In this document: one piece after another, positions 34,741 through 47,802 of the stretch
Layout: every line of letters begins with the position of its first letter
Numbering within the stretch: position 1 is the first letter of the stretch
Program-made: the position numbers and the translations under genes
Notes under the pieces: model-generated
What the model was told of the DNA's origin: nothing
The model's input: only the letters and a program-made list of their open reading frames with translations
The model's database searches: none
Origin: Glebionis coronaria
Lineage: Eukaryota > Streptophyta > Magnoliopsida > Asterales > Asteraceae
DNA length: 64,000 nt
NCBI GenBank assembly: GCA_025667525.1
Contig: CM046881.1
Span: forward strand, 27,477,580-27,541,579
Direction of reading: 5' to 3'

Positions 34741-37121
34741 GTAATTTCCTTTTGATCCACGAATCGGTAACTTCTTAAACTTTTTCTTTTTAATTGTTTA
34801 TTAAATCTAAACACATGAAATCATGGGGTTATTAAAAACAAGTTAATAAACATCTAGATCTAATCATGGGGTTATTAAAAACAAGTTAATAAACATCTAG
34901 ATCTAATCATGGGGTATTAAGAACATATGGTTTAAGGGGTGTTTTGGTTCGGCTAATGGGTAAACCGAGAGCAAGGCTCTCGGTGGTTGTGTGATCACCA
35001 CCAACCGAGACCACAAGGTCTCGGTTTGGTTTGGGGTGTCTCGGCCGCAAGAAACAAAGGGACCCCGACGCATGTCGGGGTTAGCCTTGGTGATCATGGG
35101 GGTCTCGGCTGAAAAACCACACGCACCACCGGTTTAAGCCGGTGGCGGTTTGCCATGGTTAAGGGTTGTAGATCCGGTTCAAGGGATTCACGGACCGGTT
35201 CATGACATGTTTAGATTTAAAACACGGGTTCGGTTCATGATTGATTTTACAAGTTAATTATTTATTTTTACAAGTTAAATAATAACAAGATTTAATTAAA
35301 TTAATTTAACATGCTATGTAATTAATTTAATATAGACATGACTTAGGTTAATTATTACTAATAATAATACATGATTTTAACCTAAGTATTTTATGATTTA
35401 ATTTTAGGCTAAAGTAATTAATTAATTATTAAAACATGGCATATAATTAATTAATTTCCATGACTTAGGTTATATTAATAATAAATATTAATACATGTTT
35501 TAACCTAAGTATTATTTTTACCTCTTATTTAATTAACTCTTGTTATATTTAATTAAATCTTATAAACTGTAGTTTATTTAATTTACATGTAATAATTAAT
35601 AAACTATACTATATATTACATGACTTAGAATATTAATCAGTAAAACTTAAGCTTATATTATTAGCTTAATAATCCAGCTTATCTCTAATTATGGAAACTT
35701 TCTATTTTTAGGAACTTATTTAATTAAGGCAGCTAATCTATTTATTGAAACTTTCTATTTTGGGAAACTTTCTATTTTTGAAAACTTTCTATTTTTCGAA
35801 TCTTTCTATTTTGAAAACAATTTATTTTTAGAACCTTCTATTTTTGGAAACTTTCTATTTTTGAAAACTTTCTATTTTAGGAAACCTGCTATTTTTAGAA
35901 AGTTACTTACTATTACACAACAAGTATAATAATGCAAGAAATACAAGTAATACCTAATCAGAATAGACAGAATACATGATAAACACGGCATAATGATAAA
36001 ATCAGTAAAACATGACATGAACATATAAAACAAGCTAAGACATGATATAAAATCAGTTACGTACTCATTAATCAGAATACTTATATACGTATATTATCTA
36101 TGTAGCATTAGTGACACCGAAGTAGGACTCTCTTCAGTTCGTCTTCTTCGTTCACTGGACTTAAGGTACGGATTCTCCGTCCTTTCAGTATGGACATTCT
36201 TTCCTTATTAGGATTTCCCGTATGCAGCTAACTGTTTTCCCCAGTATATGTTTTATATGTTTTTGAATTGCTTATGTTTAATTAGATACCTAAAGCCATA
36301 TACATGCATGACCAGTTTCACCTAGTTATGGAGGTACCATAACCATAACACTAGAGGCACTAGTGTTATGACTTCACCACGGCGGAGTGATAGCTCGTGG
36401 CGTCCCTTCAGTTTTTGGCCATATTATTATTATCAGGTGGGGCGTATGGGTGCATCCTAGGTTACATGTTTTTAGCAGATTATTCAGGTGAATGTGGTGT
36501 GTGCCTTGCATCCTTCACAAGGAGCTGATCCCTCATACCCAAAAACTTATATTAATTAGAGGCAGTCCTTCTAATTGCATGATGAGGTCACCCTCCAAGT
36601 ATTCATGCACGTTGATATTTCATGACCTATATTGGCTTAATGGTTAAAATGCTAAACAGTTTTTATAAGATAAACATAAGGCTTTTCAAACTATAAAACC
36701 TGTTTACTAAGTTATTCCAGGTTTTCCAAGACTTATACATTTCCGCTGCTATTAGTCTTATTTATGTTTCAGTCATTCATACTATGTCGTATATCCGTGC
36801 ACTGAGCGTTATGCTCAGCCGTTACTTTCCTTTTCGTGTCCCAAAACGGCAGGTACCTAAAGTTAGACTGGAGCATTTGGAGGACACGCATAGGATGGGA
36901 GCTACCTTACACTTCTCCTCCTCATGCCTTCATATATTTATGCTTGTTTAGTCTTCCTTTTGTTCATTTACTTTATTTATGTTTTGGACTTATGTTTGGG
37001 AACCGATGTTGATTCCGGTTTTCCCTATGGTCATGTATGTTTTAGTAGATATTACCTTGCATGCTTTGATGACACGCCATAATCACGCGTGACATTCCAT
37101 TTATCAAAATGGGGTGTTACA
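34741..37121 (+). mobile_element. Tekay-like 3' LTR, second part
   Basis: Aligns with 4983-7276. It begins GTAATTTCC and ends GTGTTACA, followed by the duplication ACTGA. The hairpin cluster is at 34955-35160 and an expanded GAAACTTTCTATTTTT array is at about 35690-35900. Confidence 0.85.
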
Positions 37122-37126
37122 ACTGA

Positions 37127-38392
37127 CCCATCTTCGTCACCATCGTTGCTCCATATACCTAAAAAATCGAATACTAAAATACCAACACCCATATTCATCA
37201 ATCCACATTAGTTTTTTTTAATTGTTTAGCCCAAGGTTGTCAAGATCCCGATCTTAATCTTAGAATCTTACGATTTTGCGATACTACAAAGAAAAAACGA
37301 TCCAGATCTTACATAGGATCTTTCCATGCTTAAGATCTTATAAGATCCCGATCTTACTCATATGATCCTAGGATCTATTACGATCCGATCTTACTTTTTC
37401 TCGAGCGACAAACAAAAAATTAAAAATTTATACGTTCTATTTTTTATAATCTAAAAAACAAAGTGTAAATCTTCTTATATATTTCATAATGATAATTTAG
37501 GATTACATTTTTGTGAAATATTCGTATAATTTTGTGTTTACAATGTATATTAATTTGTAAAGTTATAAAATATTGCAAAGACTAATAAGAAAATTACATT
37601 ATAATAGGATCTTACGATTCCGACACTACTTTACGATATCGATCTTACAAAGACGAAAACGATCCTAGGCAAAATCCCAATCTTGAAAACCTTGGTTTAG
37701 CCTATCAAGTCACACAACATGTTCATGAAATATGAATTATAATTCTAAGATCAGTGAACAATATTTAAAAACATAAGATAAATTAATTAAATAAATTATA
37801 TACTACCCAACAACTCAAAGCGAGAAATGAACTTTACAAATGAATCAAAATACCAAACTTTGTCTATAGAAAATCAATTTGAAACAAAAAGTAATAAAAA
37901 ACAACATCAATCTCTTCATCTTCAACAGTGTCTAAACTGAAATATTTGTTTGGATAATAAGAAGATGTGACTTCTTGTTTTTAATCGAACAATGAGATGG
38001 AAAAAAATACCAAAACAATATGAGAAATGAAGAGGGAAAACAAGCATAGAAGAACCACCATCGAAAAAATAGATCGAGAATGATGTTGAGGGTAGTCGGC
38101 TTTTTAGCGAAGATGATAAATTGAGAGAAAAATGGTGGTGATAAAAAAGGTTATAAAAATCAAGAAAGAAGATGAAAACATAAATTATAATCGGGTGTTA
38201 GGCATATTGGAGAGGGAAATGACGGAAATATCCTTGTGGTTTCAATAACTTAACTCCTGTTTGTTGGTTTAGTTAAAGTGAGGGACCGATGACGGAAAAG
38301 ATTTCATACTTAAGGTCCAACGGTGTAATTTTTTGGTCAAAGGACTATACGTTGCGGTCAACACAAACCACAAGAACGAACGGTGTAATTTA
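37127..38392. mobile_element. right arm of old inverted-repeat element
   Basis: Continues the element begun at 3759. The end ACGGTGTAATTTA is the inverse of the left end. It is interrupted by the hAT-like MITE at 37232-37694. No transposase frame is visible. Confidence 0.55.
37232..37694. mobile_element. hAT-like MITE
   Basis: 463 bp with terminal repeats CAAGGTTGTCAAGATC and, inverted, CAAGGTTTTCAAGATT (14 of 16 match). It is flanked by the identical 8-bp duplication GTTTAGCC (37224-37231 and 37695-37702), the size made by hAT transposases. The interior is rich in GATCTTAC and its inverse. Non-coding. Confidence 0.85.
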
Positions 38393-39091
38393 ATCAAATA
38401 TAAAACCTTTAATTGTCAAAACATTTATTAGACCATCTTTATTCGTAACTTGTAACGACCGGTGGGATATAAACAAGACAAAAGCAAATCAATATCAATA
38501 TAATAATCAAATAGGAGTAAAACTAGAGAGAGAAGGTGACGAACTGGTCACCATGTGACCTTCAAATCACGAATTTTTCTGTTTTTTATTCCCTCTAGTA
38601 TGTATTGGTATTGTAATAGAGTGAAAAAATAGTATTTCTTTTAGGAGTCAGGTTGCATGAGATTGTGGATAAACCTAGCATTACTTAAAAGAGAAAATTG
38701 ACAAAATTGATACATTTGCAATATCTTTCGTAATTACTGTTAGCAATAAGATAGCTTTTAAAATCTTAACCCATAAAATAATGTATATCCAAAAAGCCAT
38801 TTTACAAATGGAGACTATAACACAAATGGGCCATAAATAAGAAAAACTGGTTTTAAAACTAGATCGGGTAAATAGGTTAAAAAATCTGGTCGACCAAGTA
38901 TCCATCCAGCCGGTTTGAGAGGAACGAATTTTAATAAAACCGATTTATAGAAAATTCGATTACGTTTTTTTTTATCGAATTAGATCGTGATTCAGTTTTA
39001 TTCCCACCACTGCTTATGGGGCCTTAGAACAAAACACTCTCATAAAACTCTAGAGATGGAAAATGGAATGTAGCATTGGTGGGAATAAAAC
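38393..39091. other. unassigned AT-rich DNA
   Basis: No supported gene. A 22-bp block beginning ATTAGATCGTGATTC at 38979-39000 recurs exactly at 39509-39530. Confidence 0.4.
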
Positions 39092-39094
39092 TAG

Positions 39095-39505
39095 CACTAC
39101 AAAATAAATGACATTTATTTACTCAAAGTTTTTGCTTACTAATAAAATTTATAATCATTCAAGTCACTATAACTTTTCCTTACTAAAACACAATGTATAT
39201 AAAATTAAGCAAAAACATTTGCTTACTCTTTTCTCTACTAAAAAAAGAGTTATTAAAAGTTTTACACTTTTGCTTACTCAATATTGAGTAAGTAATGACC
39301 TTTAGTGCTCCCCTCTATTAATTACTCTTTTTTTTAAGAGTAGGAGTTGATAAACATTAACTTTTGATGACTCTTTTTTAGTAGAAATTAATAGAAAATA
39401 CTTTTGCTTACTCAATATTGAGTAACTATAGACTTTTAGTGCTCCCCTCTATTACTTACTCTTTCACATTTAATTGAGTAAGCAAATGTCATAAATTTTG
39501 TAGTG
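39095..39505. mobile_element. CACTA-like MITE
   Basis: 411 bp starting CACTACAAAATAAATGAC and ending with the inverse (TTTTGTAGTG), with 3-bp duplication TAG on both sides. Near-palindromic interior with ACTCAATATTGAGT twice. The CACTA ends and 3-bp duplication fit the CACTA superfamily. Confidence 0.85.
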
Positions 39506-39628
39506 TAGATTAGATCGTGATTCAGTTTTAATTTTTTTAGACTTTGTTAGTAGTTTTTAGTCATCTATGTGAGACTCATTAACCCATGTGCTTTTTGCAT
39601 TTAGATCCACTTAGACTCATGTGGTTTT

Positions 39629-39823
39629 TGTTATAAATATATTCAATGTATATGAAAATCCACCTTGAATGGACAATAATTAGCCTTGAATAACTAGTTA
39701 ATTAGGCAAGGATGTTACACTCCTAAACCCATATAAATGGGACACTTTGTACTCCATTTGATGACTACTCAATGCTAATCATCTCCTTCCTCTCTAAACT
39801 ATCATTCTCTATATATCATAACA
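39629..39823 (+). mobile_element. copia 5' LTR
   Basis: 195 bp, TGTTATAAAT to CATAACA. The right LTR ends CATAATA, one change in the terminal CA. Confidence 0.88.
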
Positions 39824-39838
39824 CGTTATCAGCATGAT
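39824..39838 (+). other. copia primer binding site
   Basis: CGTTATCAGCATGAT follows the LTR directly. It is the form usual in plant Ty1/copia elements. Confidence 0.75.
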
Positions 39839-40037
39839 TTTTGCTCTAAGCAAAACTAGGTAGGAGATTCTTGATATATCTCTATTGTAATATACATGAG
39901 CACTACATGTTCTATTCGGGTTACATAAAGCGAATCCATTTTGTTATTCATTTTTTTCCCATCTACTATTGAAGTCTCTTGTAGTTTACATGAACAACAA
40001 ATATTTTGTTGTGGTTACATGAAAACAAATCAAATGA

Positions 40038-42560
40038 CATAATCTCATGTTATGTTAAAGAGAAAAATAAAAAATACAAATATTTAGAACCTCATGTTCT
40101 AGTATGATTCAATATCATAACCTCATGTTATGTTATTCTATAAAAAGGAGAAAATTAATGATAAAAACCTCAAGTTTTATTATGATTTCCTCAAGAGAAT
40201 CAAAACATAACTTTTTATAATTGTTATGTAATTGTATAGAACCTCATGTTCTTCATCTTTATTCTTTCTATTGTTTAATTATGGTCATTTATGCTATATA
40301 TATTTTTTTCATGATCTTATATTTTTGTTGGATTTTGATAGTTTAATAAATATCATGTTTCAAGTAGCATTTGTCTATGTATATGTATGATACACTAGAA
40401 AATGTTAATAAGTTCTACACTAGAAAATGTTAATAAGTTCTACATTAAAAATTGATATTTGGAAAGCTTGAACTAAAATAAGTGAACGATTATATTGCGG
40501 TTTTATTACGATATAACAATAATTCTATACATGTTACTATTTATTTCTATATGGGTTAATATCTTAGATTTCTAAATATCTTCTATTTCATGTGTGTTTA
40601 AGTAGCACGGTAATAAATTCATTTTGTTTTCAATCTAACCGTACTCACGGTTTCTTATGATTTAAATGTTATAGTAAAATTGCACATGGTTAATTTTAAA
40701 GGATTCAATTATGTGTGGTTAATTAATAAACTTGACAATTATTTTATGTTAGTAGACGTTGTTTTTATAAAATAATGTATTATTGCATGTTTATTTGTTT
40801 TAGTGATTTATTTCACAAAGTATTAATTTCGTATTAAATGGTATGTTTAAATATCATTAAATATCATGGGTGGTTATATAAAATTTGAAATGCATCTTAA
40901 TATCATTTTATGACCAAAAGTTTTTAATGTGTATAATTTTTATTAAATGATATGTTTTTTTTCTCTAAACTTGTAAACTTGATTTTTTTTTATATTATTG
41001 TTATTTTAAACTAAGCTTATTGTAGTTTACAAGAATAATAAATATTTTATTGTACTTATAAGAAGAGAATCAAAATAGTATAACCTCATGTTATGTATTA
41101 AAAAAAAATATGAATCTCAAGTTCTATTGTGATTCCTTGTGAAAGGAAAGAATCAAAATGTATCATAACCTCATGTTGTGATTACATGTATTTAGTATAT
41201 AACTTCAAGTTATACTATGATGAATATAATTAAGATACAATAACCTCAAGTTCTTGTTTTAATCATGATTCTTGCATGAAGATAAAGCATAACACTAAAA
41301 TTTATATTTATTAAGGACTTAGTCTCTTATGAGTCTTTTAAAGTCGAGACATCATAACCTCATGTTATGATTGAATTTTTTTGAAAGAACCTTGTGTTCT
41401 ATACGATTCGATAGAATCACAAATAAAATAATCTATAAAAAATGTAGAACTCTAAGTTTCTTTACAATTTTTACACAATTAATACACATAACCTCATGTT
41501 ATGTTTATTTTATTTTTTTCCTCATATGATCTCTTCAAAGTGATCTAAATTTCAAATCTTATTTTTGAAAGAAAACAATATAATAAAAAGAACCTCGAGT
41601 TCTAAGGTATTGTAATATTTGTAAGTAACCTCTAGTTTTATGACGATTTCTTTAAGTGAATCATGATAAGATAACCTCATTGTTATTGTTATTATTGTGA
41701 ACCTTAAGTTCAATTAGGATTTTATAAAAAGCATCAAAATAACATAACATCAAGTTATGATTCAAGGTTTAAAGAACCTGGAGCTCTATTATGATCGCTC
41801 AAAGTACTTAGTAACATCGTCTCAATTCTTTGTCTAAAGTATATCAGTTTTGGCTGAAAGAACCGGGATATTAATTTAAAAGAATGCATTATTGTGAGAT
41901 GTGTATTTCTTGAAATCATTCTTCAAAATTTTAACATAATTTTTATGATTATCATATCATTTGTTTATAAATTACTCTAATTTATACATATGATAATTAT
42001 TTTTTTCATCATTGTATATAAAACTACTTGCCAACTATAGAGTAAATGATATGAATTACATTTGTCTTTAATATGCGAGTCATTTAAGTAAATAAATCCT
42101 ACAATAATACTGTCATATTGAAAAAAAAAACAAATGCTTCATTACGTCTTCAGTTGTAATTTTCTAATATTCTACATGCGTTATTATGTATTTTCATTTT
42201 TAAATCATGTAGTATTTTTTTAAATGATCCTATGATTTTATCAAAATCATGTTTATTGGACATTGTCAAATATAACTTTTACAACTTGCTCATATAGTAG
42301 CAATAGCCCAAAGACCTTTTACTCTTGTTCATGTATCCTTATTCATGTTCATCTCTTTCTAATAAGCAAGAATATAATGAGTTCTAAAATATACTCATTT
42401 TCTCATGTGAATGCGATAATATAAAATGGATCTATAAATCTTCATCCCTCAAGTGAATGTGATAAAATGATCAACTTAAAGATCTTCATTCTCTCATGAG
42501 AATGTGATAATATGAACAACATCGAGATATTCATTCCCTCAAGTGAATAGGATGATGTAA
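40038..42560 (+). repeat. array of small hairpins with shared loop
   Basis: Around twenty short hairpins share a CTCAT or CTCAAG loop while stems differ: AGAAC/GTTCT (40086, 40238), CATAAC/GTTATG (40116, 41353, 41487), AAAAC/GTTTT (40164), TATAAC/GTTATA (41198), CATTCTC/GAGAATG (42487). Both arms change together. Spacing is irregular. The array occupies the leader and gag region of the copia element. Confidence 0.75.
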
Positions 42561-42599
42561 TAGAACATTTTCAAAAACCATTTATCATGGTAAATGATA

Positions 42600-44825
42600 T
42601 GGTAGAAGTAATATGAAAATGACAAACCACTAATAGCGGCAAAATAAAAAGGAGCCGACGAAAATATGATTTATGCAAAATACAATGTGATGTATGAAAA
42701 ATACAAGTGTGTCAAAAATATTATACACTATATTCATAGATCTAAGGATCTATGCTAACACATTGTTGCTCCTAAAAAAAAATATAAAATTGTCACGAGG
42801 AATGAAGTTTTATATAAATTATGCATTACGTTGCATTTTCCTCGACATACATTATAGATAAATTAGTGAAATATTATCACTAGCCATAACATAAATTTAT
42901 GGCCTATAATTATAATCTTTTTGGCATGACTCGTTATACCATCACGAGTCAATAATGATGTAAAACTATAAATTGATTAGATTCCTCAATCTAATATTTT
43001 ATCTCTCTAAGAAAGTTGATTACTCATCTACCAACTAGATTGACGACTCAATCCCTCAATTTCTGGAAAGAAAACAAGTGGATATACGTTTGCATACATA
43101 TCCATTGTATGAACCATTTAGAATTCTATAAATCGATGCATCGTCTAAATGGTAAGAAAAATTGCAACCTCATGTTTGCATGATTAATAGCTTGACATAT
43201 TAAATGTGAGCATAACATTCCAGAGTAAGTAATTTCGTTTTGAATATGAGATGAATTACTTTTATATTATTCAATGATAATGAGAGAAATTATTTTGTTA
43301 TTTTATGGGGTCATACTATTATATAAAAAAAACAAATAGCATCATGCCAATATATTATTATAATTCCTCCATTTCATAATTGGTTTGGTTATAAACCAAA
43401 CCTATCCCATTTTTTTAGCATTACTCCACCTAAATGCAAATATACGGGATATAGGCGAAGGGGTAATTCCTTCAGGAGGAGATAAGTAGCTACAAATTTA
43501 GAACGAATTACCATATTTTATTGATCCTCGATAGAAACTTTTATGAATTTATTATTCAATGATAATCTAATAGCCATACATATACATTGGCAAATAACAA
43601 AGTTTCAGCTACTCATGCTCCTACTTTGTCCCTCATGGAATTGGTAGACTAATCGATTTCAAATAAAATCCTCGATTATGAAGCATAAAAATAAGATGGT
43701 TGTTCGAGGTGTAAAAGACCCCATGATAGTCTCACAAAAAGACACTAGACATAAATGTTCTTAAAAGAACATTAAAATAACCAATGAGATCTCAATAAAT
43801 TTTATCTTGTCTAGAATCATATGAAATCGAAGCAAAATGACGTCGATATTTTGTTTACATATAATATAGCGCTTATTATTATGCATAGTGAGGATCATGA
43901 ATTAATTATTATTCAAAAGTGAACTCAACAAAATGATTGACCATCATGAAAAGATGCAGTCACTTGAAAATAAGAGAAGTATTAGGACATGAAGTCCATA
44001 CACATGAATGTGTAAAAGCTATTGGATATACACAGATTGTGTGCGTAAATGAATTAAGAGCTCTACAGTTACATGCTTTAAGACATGAATTGTGGAATAA
44101 ATAAATTCACAAAAGCATGAAACTGCTTATTAAGAATCGTATTGTCTAGAGGTGGATGTAAATATATTATTGATACTATATGAGAAAGTGAATCTAAAAA
44201 GCATTTTAGTTTGTCTTATATACGTTTTATTAGAGCTCTAATATTCCGTGAAGGATCAATAATGACTCAAGCATGTCTAGAAATTTCAACTTATGGAAAC
44301 ATTTGATAAAGTTATAAATAACTTATTTGATCAAGCAGAATGAACTCTTATATCGATCAAAATTCATTTGGATGCACATCATCTTGTTTTTTTGCACATG
44401 CTTCAAAGAATGTTTTTGGTACTCAAGTACCAGAAGTGCAACTAAAGTTTTGATGTCAATTTTGCAGTCAATATGCGTCATGAGATTGTATATTTCTCTT
44501 TTAATATATGTATTAAGAATGTTTATTTTTTAACCAATGCATTTGACATAGGATTGGAAGCTACAAATATATTGTCATCTTTGTAGGACATAACCTGAAG
44601 CATCAATATTCAGTGGACTTCATTATAAAACCCTTGACGACACAAGTTTTTTAGCAACATGTTTGGAAGACCGTCCTTCGACACCGGAAGATGTAAATTA
44701 ATTTGAGGAGGAGCATTATGCGCACTGCACTCTTTTTCCCTTTATCAAGTTTTTATCCCATTGGGTTTTTTTCTTGACAAGGTTTTTAAAGAGGCAGATC
44801 ATGGTGTATAACAAAAGGTGAATAT
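42600..44825 (+). pseudogene. degenerate copia coding region
   Basis: Expected place of gag-pol, but stops and frameshifts are too dense for domain assignment. The 68-codon frame at 44327-44533 has no recognisable domain. Confidence 0.5.
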
Positions 44826-44836
44826 CCAAGGAGGAG
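44826..44836 (+). other. copia polypurine tract
   Basis: CCAAGGAGGAG directly precedes the right LTR. Confidence 0.8.
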
Positions 44837-45031
44837 TGTTATAAATATATTCAATGTATATGAATATCCACCTTGAATGGACAATAATTAGCCTTGAATA
44901 ACTAGTTAATTAGGCAAGGATGTTGCACTCCTAAACCCATATAAATGAGACACTTTGTACTCCATTTGATGACTACTCAATGCTAATCATCTCCTTCCTC
45001 TCTAAACTATCATTCTCTATATATCATAATA
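44837..45031 (+). mobile_element. copia 3' LTR
   Basis: 195 bp, differing from the left LTR at a handful of sites. Confidence 0.88.
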
Positions 45032-45198
45032 GTTTTGACCATTTTACAATTAGACTCATTAATACTCATTTAATTATTTTGATACAACTAAATTAACCAT
45101 TTAGATTCAAAAAAAAAAAATTTAATCATTTAGACTCATCTATATTTTTCAACAAAACCGAACTATGGAAAAAGTTGAACATAAATCTTTTTTTAGCA

Positions 45199-45747
45199 TA
45201 AACTCAACCAACAATCACAACCATTCATTCTTTTTATTTAAGAAAAAAATTTATTTTTTAAAAATTAAATATCTCACAAAACGTTAATCGTTACGCAAAA
45301 CGAAACATACCATCGTGACGAGAATTAAATCATCGTTCTAACGAGGGGCACATGTATATACTTTCGATGAACTTTTTTTTAATTTTTTTTCTCAATCATG
45401 TCAGTGAAAATCATATATGATTCGTATCACAAATCATATATGATTTTCAGAAATCATATATGATTCGTGATATGAATCATATATGATTTCAGAAAATCAT
45501 ATATGACTCGTGAACGAATCATATATAATTTTCTTATACGTGACTTAAGAAAAAAAAATCGAAAAAAAGTCCGTCGAAACTATATACATGTGCCCTCGAT
45601 AGAAAAATGATTTAATTCTCGTTTCAATAGTGTAAACTTTTTTCGGTTGACGATTTATCGTTTGTGTGATATTTTTTTTTTAAAAGTGGTGGAAAGTGAG
45701 TTTTTTTAAAAAAAATTAGTGATTGTGATTGGTTGATTGAGTCTATC
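45199..45747. mobile_element. large fold-back MITE with palindrome array
   Basis: The two halves form an inverted repeat over about 200 bp each (left AACGAGGGGCACATGTATAT, inverse on the right). The ends read ATARACTCAAYCAA inward. The loop carries six copies of AATCATATATGATT or close variants (45409-45531). No frame and no certain target duplication. Confidence 0.72.
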
Positions 45748-46724
45748 TTATTTTAGGGGTATTGCCTTGGCTCAGACGGTGGAGTAAGTAGGGAGATTAA
45801 TTGGTGGTAAGCTATTTCTAATCAACTTAATTTATTTATTATTTTTTAATCTAGAAGTCGTTTTTTTATTAATTTTTACATTAAATCTTCTTTGTCATTA
45901 TTACTTTTTGACTTAAGTATAATCAACCTTTTTTAACTAAAAATTTTAGCTTTGCCACTACTCATACCAGGTTTGACTCATAAACTAGTTCAGTTTGAAA
46001 CCAATTTTGAGTTACAAAACATCAAACCAGTTCAAAAAAAACCAATTTTTGATTATAAGAATAACAACAAATAACAGCCTAAATAACTGTGTTTTCAATT
46101 TCGATTATATTTTTTTTCCCAATTTAAAGAATCCAAATTATAGGTGTTAATAAAATCATATATTGCAAAAATGACTTATTTATTAGGCTGAAAGTCATTA
46201 AATACTAAAATATAAAAAAACTATTTATGAAATTATAAGTAGAAGTAAAAAATACTATTTCTTAATAAATAATTTTCATAATATTTATGCAATTATACGC
46301 ATGGAATTCAAACATATGTTTCATAAAATACTTTTAGAAAAAATACTAGTATCAATGCAAAGTACTAACGTTAGAAGTCAATGCAAAAAATCAAAAGAAT
46401 TTGATTTATAATATTTTCTATAATATTTTTTGCTTTCCAAAAAAAATATGTTGATAGTCTTTTAACTGCATTTTATGAAAATTATAAAAAATACTTTTGA
46501 ATTCACGTGTAATTTTATATAAATATTATGAAAAATATTTTTTCTAAAAACATTTTATTTTATGTGCATAATTTTATAAAGATTATGAAAAATGTTTCAA
46601 TTAAAAGGCAAAAAGAAATCAAAATATTTGCTGAAAAGATAAAGGGACTAACGGTAAAAATACTTAAAAATCAAATAATCATATTTGTAAAATTTAAAGT
46701 GGTAAATGTTCAAAGTTGAATAAT
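45748..46724. other. unassigned AT-rich DNA
   Basis: Very AT-rich, no supported gene. The 63-codon frame at 46528 looks like chance. Confidence 0.4.
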
Positions 46725-46726
46725 TA

Positions 46727-47006
46727 CTTCCTCCGTCCTAAATTAATTGTCCCTGACAAAAAAAACACATTCTTTTAGAAAAACTACTATCACTGCATTA
46801 TCTCTCTTACTTTTTGGTAAAATAATATTCTTACCCTTATACAATGAATTACGGAGTAAAACTTAATATATATCTTATAATTTCTAGTACCACTAGGTGC
46901 AATATAATAAACTTGTTACTCCACTTACATCTATTTTTAGAAGGGGACTATAATTTTAGGACATCCTAAAATGGTATACGAGACTATAATTTTGGGACAG
47001 AGGGAG
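46727..47006. mobile_element. Stowaway-like MITE
   Basis: 280 bp with ends CTTCCTCCGTCCTAAATTA and, inverted, CTCCCTCTGTCCCAAAATTA, flanked by TA on both sides. The CTCCCTCCGTCCC end and TA target are typical of Tc1/mariner-type Stowaway elements. Confidence 0.88.
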
Positions 47007-47190
47007 TACTATTTCAAAATTATACAAATATGGTCCTTTGACTTTTGATAGATTTTTACCGTTAGTCCCTTTATTTTTGAAACCGTGGACTTCAGACATT
47101 CAAATTTAAAAAGGTGGTAAAACTATTTGGCGATTGGTCATATAAAGTTCTAAACCCCATGCTACAGCTAGGAAACATTCTTAACAGTCA

Positions 47191-47558
47191 GAGCATATGG
47201 TACGGTATCCCACGGCTTAAGTTATGGGCATAACGCCAAACGACGGCGCCAACACCTATACCGTCACTCGTGTTTTCCTCTTTGGCGTTGTAGTTGTCAG
47301 CCAGAATGATGAGCATAACGCGATGGCGCGAGCTTTGTACCGTGTGTCGCGTTATACCTCGCGCCGTAGTTTTTTTTAATTATTTAATTATTATCATTTT
47401 ATTAAAAGTGGTATCAATATAACATCACAGTTCTAGTGTTAACCATACCATCACTTTTTTGGCGTTATGGTGATTCTTGTGTTGTGGAGCCACTTGCTAA
47501 TGTGGCACCTACTTTTTCCACAACACCACATTATAACACCAAACTACACCCTGTGCTC
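47191..47558. mobile_element. probable Harbinger-like MITE
   Basis: The ends GAGCATATGG and CCCTGTGCTC are imperfect inverses, flanked by TCA on both sides (47188-47190, 47559-47561). The interior is rich in GGCGTTATGG-like units in both orientations. The superfamily is tentative because the usual Harbinger target is TTA/TAA. Confidence 0.5.
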
Positions 47559-47802
47559 TCACGGTTTCAATATAATCATCGTACATATAGAATACAACTC
47601 TCCCAACTAGGGGTGGACTCAGAAAATTTTGTCGAATGTTACACAATTTGTTTTAGAGGGCGTCACAAAGATTTTAATTAACACAAACTCTTTTGCGTGT
47701 TGCACATTATATAAAAAAACGCGTTTTAGAAAAAAAAAATACACTTCGTAATCCCCAACCCGATTCCTATATGGGTCCGTCCTTGCTTCCAACCCTTCAA
47801 AC

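Larger units (their letters stand above)
4389..37121 (+). mobile_element. Ty3/gypsy (Tekay/Del-like) retrotransposon, nested
   Basis: The element is bounded by TGTAAAAC and GTGTTACA with identical 5-bp flanks ACTGA (4384-4388 and 37122-37126). It has long LTRs of about 2.9 kb, a methionine-type primer site, a purine tract, and degenerate chromovirus-type pol remnants in the order reverse transcriptase, integrase, C-terminal tail. The right LTR is split at 11937 by a second retroelement. Visible LTR divergence, including copy-number change of a short tandem repeat, is much higher than in the Athila element nested within. Assignment to Tekay/Del rests on LTR length and the pol order, so it is inference. 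Confidence 0.85.
39629..45031 (+). mobile_element. Ty1/copia retrotransposon, degenerate
   Basis: 5403 bp with two 195-bp LTRs and target duplication GTTTT (39624-39628 and 45032-45036). It has a copia-type primer site, a leader packed with small hairpins, a degraded coding region, and a purine tract before the right LTR. The 3' region keeps the recognisable copia tail (GCGCACTGCACTCTTTTTCC). No frame over about 70 codons survives, so it is dead. Confidence 0.88.

Noticed and set aside
44327..44533. 68-codon plus-strand frame as a gene
   Set aside because: Inside the dead copia element, hydrophobic by AT-rich composition, no motif.
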